In this document: positions 47,021 to 58,600 of the stretch, one piece after another
How the letters are laid out: each line of letters starts with the position of its first letter
Numbering within the stretch: position 1 is the first letter of the stretch
Assembly (NCBI GenBank): GCA_008694505.1
Contig: VZDJ01000116.1
Location: 22,377,501 to 22,441,500 of the forward strand
Source of the DNA: Cyanoderma ruficeps
Taxonomy: Eukaryota > Chordata > Aves > Passeriformes > Timaliidae
DNA: 64,000 bases
Reading direction: 5' to 3'
Translations under genes and position numbers: made by a program
The notes under the pieces: generated by a model
Seen by the model: the letters and a program-made list of their open reading frames with translations, nothing else
Databases searched by the model: none
Told to the model about the DNA's origin: nothing

Positions 47021-50000
47021 TTGTTATTGTCATAGGAGTACATTACTGGGAGTCAGGAGACCAGAATATTTAAGATTACAGAGCACGCTTAATTCGAAAG
47101 CTTAAAATAGTCTTGAGTAGAAAGAAATCTCTGTAAACATTACATGCCACTCCGCAAATAAGTGCACCTCATGCTGACAGCAGGCCTGATCCTGCCCAAG
47201 CAGGTCATGATAACTGAATGTTATATTTTTCATTGCTCTAAGTAAGGAGTTACAGTGAGCAGAAGTGCTGCACCTTTGTGTCCCTGCTCCGAAAGATTAT
47301 CTTCCTTTATTGCTTTATGAAGGTGTGCTCTATCCTTGTGGCTTCATAAAAACTTCCATTGCTGAAATGAATACATGGCAGACAGGGAAACAAAAAGACA
47401 GTGCAGAATAAAAGTGCGATTTTTTTAGTTTTGTTAAACTCAGCAGTGTAGTTTAATTAAATATCAGCTCCCAGGAACAACACTTCCCAAAGCGAGTTCT
47501 TCAGGGTGGTGGCTTGCAGTTTGTTTTGGAAACCAGTTGTTCATTTTTCTTTGTTTTTGAAGTTAAGGAATTTGTCCTTTGCAATTTCTAATGTTGTATT
47601 TTCATGGGGGGAAAAACGTTACTCTTTATGCAAATGAAAAATAAAGGGACTGGAGAAGTAAATAATACTTTTCCATTGATGTTACTGGAGTTTGATGTGA
47701 GCTGCAGTTAATGGTGTCGTCCTTGATGACAGTGAAATGGGCTCCTTAAAATGCTGGGGTGACATCAGATCAGGAGCTAAGTGAAGTGGGCTCTTCCATT
47801 CTGCCACCAAATGATGAAAAAAAACCCCAACAATCTGGTTTTATCCTTGATTACAGCAAAAACAACAGGACCCAAAGGATGCACTGGATGGTGATGTCTG
47901 ATGCCAGCAGTGAGATGTTGGCTGTGCATGTCTGGGATAGGATGGGATGGGATAGGATTGGATGGGGAGACAGCGCTGCTCTCCTTGTGCATGTTGTGGA
48001 ACACAGAGCACAGGGCCAGGTCCCTGCCTGCTGGGCAGAGCAGGACAGGATCCCAGCACCTGGCTGGGAAGTGCAGAGGCTGTGAAGCCCTCAGCCTCAG
48101 CAGGGTGCTGGATCCCAGGGAAGCACAGTGCCTACTGCAAGGAGCAGGACAGCCTAATGGGTTTGGATCTTCACCTCATAAATCAGTTCACACACTCAGT
48201 TTTAACTATGCAAACCCTCCTGTCCTTAGACTTTAAAATGTGGTGACAATTTTGTCTCAACAGGGTCCAACTTAGGTGGGAAATTTATGGCCAGAATTTG
48301 CCCTGCTGAAGAGCTGAGCTGGGTGATGCACCTCCTGAACAAGTGTAATGGCACTGAGGCAGGAGGAGTTTAGCCCACTGACCTCAGAAGGGCCAGCTGT
48401 GTCAGCAAGGCAGTCAGGATTTGTCTGCTGTTGATTTTTTGCCAGTTGACGACCTGCTGGAAGAGTCAGGAGGCTGACACGCTGAGTCCTTTCATAGACA
48501 GCTGAAGTAAATCCCACTGGCAGCCTGCACAGGCCATGCCAGTCCATCTTGCATGGTGTGGAAAAGGCGGTGGCACAGTAACAGTGAGGACAGAGCAGGA
48601 CATATGGCACACACGTGTGCGGGGAAGGGGAGGCTGCTGGCGAGCAGTCTGCTGTGGATCACACTCAGAACAGGCTGTTCTCTGCAGGGAAGGATACTCT
48701 GAGAAGCGCTGTGGGGCAGCTGAAATACTCCGGAGGCAGTGAGTCAAACACTCAGGATGAATATTTTTTTCTGACAAAAACCAGACATGGATTAGCAGTT
48801 GGAGCTGCAAGTCAGAGAGAAAAGGTGGTAGGCATGCGGCTGCACACGTACGTGAGCAGGAGAGCAACAGCCAAGAGCCACAGGGAGAAGGGAAGGGAGA
48901 CACAGGTAAAGCAGAGATCCGCTCAGAGAAAATGTCCTGCAGCTGCCAGGACCAAAATTATTTGGCGAGGATGCCTGGAGACTTCCACACGGAAGACGCC
49001 TGATGCTCCAAGGCGCCGGCCGCACTCTGTGCAGTGTTTGCTCAGCACTTCTGAAAAGAAGGCTGCCTCTCTCCACGTGTTTAAATGGGAATAGATCAGG
49101 TTGAAGGACTGGATTTGGTTTTCCATGTGCTCAGAGAAGTTGAGGCTATTTCAGACAAGCAGCAGGTCCTGCAGAAGGACTCCCCACCAGTGAGAGCAGC
49201 ACAGAGGCCCTCCTGCAAATCCACTGCACTCTGAGACTGCAGCCCTCAGCATCCACTGTCTATAGCTCCAAGCAGAATGGAACTATGTGCAAAAAAGGTG
49301 GCTTAGGATCTGAACTGTGCATTTGACAGTGTCAGCTGGCTGTTTGAGTTGCTGCATGCACTGGTTCTTATGCAGAAGCTGTTTTCCCTCTTGGGTATCC
49401 ACGTGTCCTCAACTATAAGGACAACTTCTTTATCAGCTTTTTTTTTTCCCTAAACCCTATCTGAGGCTGAAGTTTTATTAATAACCTTTAAGTGGCTATT
49501 TTGCAAACCTTCCTTGTTCTGCACACTTTCCTAATTTATTGTAATTTCCCGTCTGGTGGAGTGCACTTACTTCCTTTATGTAATATATCAGCTGCAGGGC
49601 TGGAAATTGGGCAGCTATGAGCTGAAAAGAGCTGACTTTTGTGAGGCCAAATGCGGTCAGGCATCATTGCCACTGGGAGCAGAATTTGACCTGATAATCT
49701 AATCTCATATGAGAGACTATCTCCAGAAAAGTATTGTTACCAACAGCAAATGACCTCTGCTAATGAAGCTGCAGCAATTAGTCCTATATAAAGCTGTGGA
49801 GAAAATGTTAACTGCTAAACAACAGTTAGTGGTGGACAGTTCAAATAATGAGTGTTTTGTTTGCTGGTGTGTGTTAGGTGATGTGTTGGGAAATAATTAT
49901 TCTTTGACTAGCAGCCAGCTTTGTACTAATCAGAAAGGAGAAGTCATGTTCTGTTTGAAGGATTATACCTAAAAATAGTTCTGTTACCGCCACACCAACG

Positions 50001-52559
50001 AGCAAGGTGAAGCAAATTCACGGCGATGCACACACCTTCCTAACATTTCACTTTTCCTCCCAAAAACTCATTGTTCAGCTGGGACATTCTGTTTGACTGT
50101 GTCAAGAGCACTAATGTGATCTCCTGCAATCTAAGCACACTCTCCACGAGGAGCATTAGCCTATGCACCACTGACTCGCTTTCAGTCCCTGCCAAACTCC
50201 CAAAAGCCCCAAGAGGAAGTAAGGATTCTTTCTCTTTATGTAAACAATCAGGTATAATGTAAGACTGACAATATTTGTGTCAATCATGTCGCAGAAGAAA
50301 TCGATCTGCTTTTTCTCTGAGGTGTTTGCATGCTTGCCCATCCACAAGGAGCAGCCCATGGTAACAGCAGGTGATATACCCCTGCAATTCAGTAACTCCA
50401 GCCTGTCAAACTCTGCTGGGAAAAGTGACCAAGATGGGAAAAGGATAAAAAAGGTGATGCTGGTGAGTAAACACGATTGTCAATGCAAAAAGGAAAAGTG
50501 TGGTATGTTTGGCCATGCTGTAGGTGTTGGCTTTTACTGGTAAAGTGTAATTGCTTTGGAGAGAGATACACCAGGCACAGGCACTGTGGAAACACAGGTT
50601 GAGAAGTGTGAGAGGTCAGACATTCCTTATAGGACTGTGCCACTGAAGGACTGGCAGCTGAAATATGCCCAAAACATTCCTAGAAATTTTTCTTATTCTT
50701 CATGGATAACAGCAGCAGACTAAAGCACACCTGAGTGGCTTCCAGCTGATGTAGAGCCATGCAGCTCCCTGGCCAGCCATGAACACATGGGACCCCCTCA
50801 GTATCTCTCCCTCCTCTCCAAGTGGCTCCAGCTGAGTTCTGTTGGACCTGGAGCCCAGTCCCCAGCCTGGAGCCACCCTCCTGTTCCGTGGTGACAAAGG
50901 GGAGGTGCCTCGGGGGGTGGCAGCGCTGAGGGCAGGGGTGGCAGGGTGGGCTGTGCCTGGGGTGCGGCTGTGTTGGGTGTGCCCCCACCCTGACTCATCC
51001 TCTGTCCAGCCAACCAGCCAGAGAACCAGGCCCATCCTGCTGGAAATGGAGCAGAGTTTGGGTTTGTTCTGTAAATTGGTGGTCAGCTTCCTGGCTCACC
51101 AAAACCAGCAGTTTGGTACTCACATTTGCTTCACGAGGTAACTTTTTTTCCTTCCTTGCCCCACTCAGCTTCCAGGTTTTTCATGGTAATGTTTGCCTGC
51201 TTGGCCTTAGCACTCAGCAGCACAAGTTTTTTTTTGTCTGTGCTCTGGCAGCTGTTTGAATCCAGACATGAACTACACCAGGTACTGGGTAGTGTCTGGG
51301 TTTGGCTGTACCCATTCCTTTCAGGATTGATGCTCAGAGTTATGAATACTGGTTGCACCAGAGTGCAAAATTCCCAGACAGATAGGAAATGAGTCCTGAC
51401 CTCCAGGTTCACAACCTAAAGAAGAAAACAGAAGCTAACCATTTGTAGACTTTTGCCATTGCCGTGATTAGCAGAGCATCTCAGATGTAATGGTGTACCC
51501 TTCCCATCTGATCCTGTGTAATGCACCGAATCCTGTTGTCCTTAATGAGATTAAATGAGGATTTTCTACTAGTTCAGTGCCTTAGCCATTAGCAACTGTT
51601 GTGTGTCTCTAGGCAGTGATGTACCTTGGTCTCTCTCAAAGCCACAATATTTGGCTTCTTCCTACTAAAATTATTTTGATAATTGGTCTTAAGCTCATTG
51701 GCACAATGTTTTGAAAGGCACATATAAGTGTATATACTAAAGAGTCAAACAGAGACACTAAAGAGCTAAAAATCTCAGTAGCTGCTAGATGTGTAACTAT
51801 TTCAGCTACCAACATGCCATTTTGCAGGGCCAAGTGAGTGCTGCAGCCCCCTTAAAATCTGCAAGCTGCCCTCCCTCAGAGGGGGGCCCTGCCAGTGTAA
51901 GGAGCAATTGCAGGGACAGCACAAGAGCTCATCTCAAAGATTTTTCCAGGCGGCAAAATTTGAACAGCGGTTTGCTGCCAGAATTAAGAGACCTCTCATT
52001 AAGAAGAAGAAATGGAGAAAAGCCCCTGGCGGAAATTCCCAGTGGGGAAGGGAAAACAGCGCTCAGGGTCAAAGTTTCCATGTGCAGATGAAGAGCCCCG
52101 CACCGACCGGGCCAGTGAGGGTCACAGATGCCGCTGCACACCCTGTGCAAGCCGTGGTGATGGACAAACCAGCCACCACAGCCACCGCAGAGACAGCTCC
52201 CAGCGCCAGCAGTCACCCCCCTCTGCTCCCTTTGGGGTGTATGATGTGTGCCCCTCTCACCTGCCCCAGCGTCGGAAGGGACCCCAGAGGTGTCCTGAGA
52301 CACCAAGGTGAGTGTCAGCCTGCGCCACCCCTCCGTTGTGGCGTGGAGGGAGGAGCGATTCCTCTTGGGCTGGAGCAGGTAAACCGGGAGATGTCCCACA
52401 AAATTCCCATTGTTTCACAGCTCGCCCGCTCGCCGAGCCCGCCTTCAGCCAGGGGTGTTTTGTTTGTCTGCTCTTCCCCTAAATGCTCACTTGGGAGCCG
52501 TCAAATAAAATCTCAATTAGCTCACTTAGGACAGGAGGGCGGTGTGGGATGTGTTCTCT
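47021..52559. other. Downstream flank of ADRB1, proximal part
   Basis: There is no recognised gene. The short GGATA array is at 47,934. The segment 49,020-49,130 vaguely resembles an old amniote interspersed repeat (AGCACTTCTGAAAAGAAGGC, then GTGTTTAAATGGGAATAG), but I cannot name it. Most of a 350-codon open frame (51,908-52,960) falls here. Confidence 0.5.
47934..47967. repeat. Short GGATA/GGATG pentamer repeat
   Basis: GGGATAGGATGGGATGGGAT and the following bases form an imperfect pentamer array of about 34 bases. Confidence 0.75.
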
Positions 52560-52624
52560 GGCAGGCAGCGTTCCCTGGCAGGCAGCATTCCCTGGCAGGC
52601 AGCATTCCCTGGCAGGCAGCGTTC
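52560..52624. repeat. 17-bp minisatellite, 3.8 copies
   Basis: The unit GGCAGGCAGCATTCCCT (or with CGTTCCCT) is repeated three times in full and then for 14 bases. Copies differ only at one A/G position, so the array is young. It lies inside a long ORF that I do not regard as a gene. Confidence 0.96.
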
Positions 52625-55600
52625 ATCCTCGCTGCGGGCACGGGAGGCAGCAGGGGCGGTGTGGGACCTGTTGCTCACACACAGCCCCGACCGAAGCATC
52701 GCTGGAGGTACCCTGGAGGTTCCCATCGCACTCCCGGTGCATCCAGGAGAATCCGTGGGGATGCTCACAAAACAGCTTGTGTCGAATACTCGGGCTTTTG
52801 GGAGCTTTTAGCTAATAGGCAGCGCAAGGCAGCTGCTGCAGTCATTGCCAGTGACAACAGGTGTTGTAGCAGTGCTCTAAACCACCTTGAGAACATCCAC
52901 GGGAGAGGTTTTTTCCTGTTTCACTGCCAGGTAGTTACCAGCTCTCTGGCAACAGGGTAGATTCCTGTCTGTGGTTTTCAGTGTCAGCCCATCCAAGCCA
53001 GGGCTGGTGCTTGCCCCGTCTCCTCCCCAACCCTCAAGCCCCATTGCATGTCTTGCTCCCCAGCCTGGCTGTGCTGCCTGTGGTGCTGCATGGACAGTGG
53101 GCTCCTGGGGCTGAAAACCAGCCCTTTCAGACAAGGTTTGTTTCAGCTGACCCAGCACAGACAGGGGTAACCATTGGCATAGGAAGATGAAGGGTGATGG
53201 GTTAGGGATCTCTGTTCTGGTAGCAGCCCTGATCTGGATCCATCACTGTGATCACAAATCTCATGTCTGGTGGTGACACTGCAGAAGCTGAGACCCAAAC
53301 CAGCCCTCTCTGGCCCACTGTTTTGCTTGACTGGTGGTCAGAACAAAGGACTTGCCACCCAAACCTTCCCTCCCTTTCAGAAGCCGCTCAGAATATTCTA
53401 TTCAGAGGCTTAGTGACTAAGCCATTAAGCTTCTCACTGTACGTGAAAAGTCAAAATAAATTTAGGTTTTTTTCAAATACTGGTGCCATAGAAAAAAAAA
53501 TATTTAAGTTGGATTATCTCCAAGACCAGAGCATGGGGCATGGGACAGACTTTTGACAGAGACTGGGACCAGGGCAGCTGAAAGAGCAACTCATGTGGGT
53601 CACAGCACTAAACTGTCCTCAAATGCAAGAGGGTGACATGGCCACAAGCCAGGGACAGTGGAAAAGTAATTCCTCAGGAAGAGCAGCTCTGTTTGCCCTA
53701 GTGTATGTAGGAATACCAGCACTCATGGGCACCACTGAGCTGTTAGGGGCTTGTGAGCAATCCCCATCCCGTCTGCTCGTGAATGATATTTAGCCGCTTT
53801 TATTCCTGCACACTTCACTTATGTGGGAGCAAGGAATGTGATGATAAAAAGGCTGGAATGATTTCAGTGCTGGATAGTTTCCATTAATATATTTCTCATT
53901 ATATAACGCTGCCATCACAGTACCAAATCCAGTAAGGTGCCTTTTAGGAAGGTGGAACTTTTCTCCATAGCTGTAATTAGGTAAGTGGGGCTGTAGAGCA
54001 GGCTGGGCTTTGACCAGACAATTTTTAATTGCACCGGATGTGTTTGGGCTATTGCAGGGAATGAATTTCTTTGCCTTTAGGTTACAAGGCACCTCATAAA
54101 TTAAATGGTTGATGTTGTCAAATGCATGCCATTAGCACTCCGTGCAGATAATCCTTCCCGTGGCCTCATCGGAGTCTATCTCGGAGCCTGTCTCCAGATA
54201 ATGGCCTGGAAGAAGAACAATGGTGCTCCCAGATCCCAGGGGCCTCCACTCTTCTGTTCTGTGCTTCAGAGAAGAAAAATTATCATTATCTGCATGGCTC
54301 AAGCTCCCTTTGAAATGCAGTTATTTTTTACTCATACACTCCCAAGTATTTTTTACGTGATATCAGTGAGAAACTTGAAACCCCCTTTGAGAAGAGAAAG
54401 ATTTTCTGCAACCTTACTACTAAAGAAAATGGATAGATCAAGTAATAAAGTTCAATGACTTACTTAACATTAAATAAGAAAGAGAATAATGAATTGGATT
54501 TTGTGTGCCTGGTTTTCCTCTGCAGGGAGCATTCAGGCTAATGGATTTTCATTGCCTTGTGCTTCTGTTCATCAGTCTAGGTGAGTTCAAAACACTCTTC
54601 CCTTTTTTGTGTTCTCCTTTCCCTGCCCACTTGTCACAACTTCAAGTATTTGGAGATTAGCAAACACATAGATTTGCTGCCATCAGCACCATCTTGACTG
54701 GGGAGGAAAACCCAAGGTTAACCCCCTGCACCCAGTGATGACTTTTGGCTGCATGGGCATCTGTATTTTATGCCTGGTAGCTGCAAGTAGACAATTCCTT
54801 ACCTAGGGTGGACACTAGTTTCCTACTATTATGAATACAGGCTGTAACATCCTTCAAAAAAGACATTATTTCCCCACTGGGTTCACCAAATATTTGCTGG
54901 GTCTCCAAAGTCTCCTGTTTGTTTACAGGCTTTGCCAAATATGCCGTAGGGCTTTTATGGGGGAAGGAAGGGAGGTGGCAGAGGAGGAAACTATTACAAA
55001 GCTATTTAACATAAACAACTTTCTCCTGTAAACTCCAGACATGGCTTGGCAGGGAAGAGGTTAAAGCTGGGGGCTGGATGGGGAGACTCATTAGAGCAAA
55101 GTAACAAATGGCAAATTGAAAAACCCAGGGAGAGACACAGGGGAAGAGATGAGCTGGCCCTAAATGGGACCCTAAATGGACTCTCTGGCTTGCTGGAAGC
55201 CCTGTGCCGCTCTGACCTCGGGGTTTGGATCTGGTTCCTCCCTAAGGCATGCCAAAGCTGGGGGATGCTCAGGCACAAACCCTACAGAACTGAACGGGAG
55301 TCATATTTCAAAGGTGAACCTGAAAGGTTTCAATAGAGCCAGAAATTGCTACTTCCTGCCCCAAACCTTTGCTGGGTCTGCCAGCGCTGCCCAGAGCCAG
55401 GGAGCTGCCCTCTGCCCACTTGAAGCAGGATTTCCGTTTTCCTACCAGACTTGGTGCCTCAGGCTTTGTGGTCTGTTTTTTGTCTGAATGGGAAATGCAT
55501 AATGACGAACTGTTTAAACAACTTATGGTACAAGGAAACTTGCTGGAGTAGAGTACAGGACTCTAATTTATTTCCAAGGAAGTGATGCACCCTCCAAAAG

Positions 55601-58600
55601 CACTCCACTCAAGCGCTGCAATTCCAAGTGCAGGTTAATTGCTGGCCATCCTCAGTGCTGCCTTCAGCCTTCATCTAGGTTGGTGCTCAGGCACAGCTGA
55701 ATGCCTGAGGTTCAGGGAAGGTCTGGCTGCTGGAGCTGTTCTGACTCTTGATTTGCTTGTGCGGGTAATTCTGGTTGTCCTGGTGCTGGGGAAGGGAAGT
55801 CCAGGAGCCACAAAAGCCACAGAGGAATTCTCTTGTTCTATTTCCAGCCCTGCTTTTTGAGACACAAAGGGCTTCAGATCAGATGCATTTCTGAAGCTTA
55901 TCTGTGTGAATATTTCACCGCTTATCCAAGAAGAACAAAAACCTTCCAACCTTCTGAGGTCTATCCATCAAGAGCCTTATCTGCCCATGTCACAATTTGG
56001 CTCCTGGCTGCTGCTGCTTGGAGCCTCCCTCCACCAGCTTCCCCTCTTCCCTCTCTGTGCAGCTGCACTGCGTTCTCCACGGCCACCCTGTGGTCACAGA
56101 CTCCCTGCCATCTCAGTGATGGCCTCTGCACTGCATGCAGGAGCAGCAGGGCTGTGCTGCTGCATGCTCTGCAGCCGGCCAGCATCCTGATGGGGCTGCA
56201 TTTGTGCTGCTGTGTCACTGCCCATCGTCTGCATCCCCCTCACACACATACAGAGTCTGGGATGTGGCCAGAGCCACAGCCAGAGCAGAGCACAGCACAC
56301 TGACTCTGCCTGGCCCCAAGAATGAAGAACATTTGTCTTTTTTTATGGCATATTAATGAAGCTTGGATAAAGGAATGCTGTCTCCTCTGTCTGAGGTTCC
56401 AAGACTGAAACATCCAAGGAGAATTCTTCTGATCCTCTCTCACCTGGAGGCTGCTGGTCCCCTCTGGCAGAGGCACTACTGACATGGAGCTGCCTGGAGA
56501 CTCAGGGGGCACCTTAAAAACCCAGGCAGGCTCTGCCCCTTTGTAGCTAAACATGGTACCTGGAGCACTGGGAAGCACCAGGAGCACAGCAAGAACATGG
56601 GAAAGGCATCAGCATCATCAGCCATGTGGAAATTCCTGGCCAGGTAAAACAGCTGCAGAGTCAGGTTTAATGCCCAGTTTATACCCTGTGTTACTGAAGA
56701 GTCTCTTGTTCTTGATACCAGAGCCACAGGACTTTTCTTGCTTTGAAGCTGAGCTGGCACAAGAAGTTGTCTGCAGCCATCCTGTCAAAGCCACGGCCAA
56801 AAACAACAGGCTGAAGGCCTTGGAAAGAGCCACCCATCCACAGTGTAACTGATTAAAACTGGGGACCTGCCTGGCTCAGGGCTTGAGAACAGCTTTTATG
56901 CAGGTCAGAGGTTGAAATCCTGTGCGCCACGGTGGGGATCAGAGACCTCTGCTGCCTGGTACTGCCTGGGCTCAGCCCAGATGGAGACAAGCTTCAGCGC
57001 TGGGGGGGCCTTTTCCAACAGGGACCATTTTCTTATGGTCCTTTTCACAGGAGACTCTGATGTGTGGGTTGTTTTCGCTCTCCTCCCTGTGGTTATAATT
57101 TTTTTTTTCTCTGTTTTGATGGTCAGAAGGGTAAAGCTAATTCCCATCTCATATAAAACAATGAATTTGCCTCAATAACAAGAGGCTAAGTGTACTTTTT
57201 ATACTGTGGTGTATGATAAGCTATTTATAAATTTCATATCACTGCTGGATCACAGTCAGAGTTTAAAATAAAGTTTTAATTTAACCATAGTTTTCCAGTG
57301 TTGACAGATATGATAAATACTTCTTTTTTTCTATAAAACCTAATTTCAGCAGTGTTTTGCAAAAGTCATTAGAAGCTAAGGATTATTTCCCTGGCTTTTT
57401 TTTTTTCTTTGTTTTTCTCAATGTTCCAGTGTTTAGTTTAATGTTACATTCCATTATAGGAAAAAAAAAATGTGTCTGTGGTAATTTGTTCTCCAAGGCC
57501 TCTGCTAAAGAGATGGAAGGATTTTCTTGAGGAGACCAATGGAAAGAGGACTCAGCTCATGTCACAGAGACCTTGGGGCAGTTGCAGCATCTCTTTGAGT
57601 AGAACCAACCCTCAGGGCACTGCTGCAAAGCCCACTGGCCATTTCACAGTGACTGAGCAAATCTTGGTATTTCAGGTGACCCCACAAGAGAGCCAAGAGG
57701 GCACAGTGGGGCAGGTTTCATGTCTGGAAGGTGAGCTTTAAACACAAGCCCTCCATTTACAGGAGGGTTGCATGCTGAGTCCCTTCAAAATTTTTCTGGA
57801 CCCTCTCCAGTTTTCCTGGTTCCACATGTAAACAGCTTTGAGGAAGATGTCTCTTTCTGCAATCAATCATTTTCATTCTGCAGTAAATAGCTCTTACATC
57901 AGCTACCATTGTACTGTAGATGTAAATGCAGCACAACAGAGCCCTACCATGTTGTGAGGTGAGTGGGTCAGACACTGTGCTGGAACAACAAAAACATGAG
58001 GAAAAAAAGCTTGTTTTTAAAGTGTTTTAAAGCTGCTGTCTGTGTTCTCAGCCCTGCAGTTTACAGCCCCATACTTCTCATGCTGCCTCCCTATTAGACA
58101 GAGAAACAAAAGATGATAATATTTGGAGAGCAAGTCTGTGTTCTGCAGGCATGAAAACACTGACACTGGTATCTATATGGACTGGCCTTTGTGAGGAGCT
58201 TCCAGAAGCTGAAAATACCCAGGAAAGGGCATGCAGAAGGGGAGAGAGGCCTTCTTCTGGTGGGTTGCCATGTCACCCAGGCTGCTTTCATGGTGATACC
58301 CAGAGGACGTCATTGATGCAGCCAGCTATGATAATCCTTTCAGTGGGAACAGGTGCTGGGGGATAATCCCGCTGTTTTCCTTGGTTATGGCTCTCTCCAG
58401 TCACTAAGACAGAGCAAACAGAAATATCACAGCAGCAATTCAGGAGGTGAAGTTTTCGGTGCTGCATGCCTGGGGCTCTATGGGTTTGTTTCTGAGGGAG
58501 GGGCTGGCTTTGCAGAGCAGCCCGTCCTGCTGAGGGCAGTGGGAGGCCAGGTGGGCTGGGCTGGCTGCTCCCCAGGCTCTCACTCAGACTGCCCCCCAGG

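Noticed and set aside
49020..49130. Possible old amniote interspersed repeat
   Set aside because: Similarity is too vague to name a family or set boundaries by eye.
58149..58190. Possible third exon following the 55-base candidates
   Set aside because: The acceptor is weak, the donor (TTT|GTGAGG) is poor and the frame stops almost at once.
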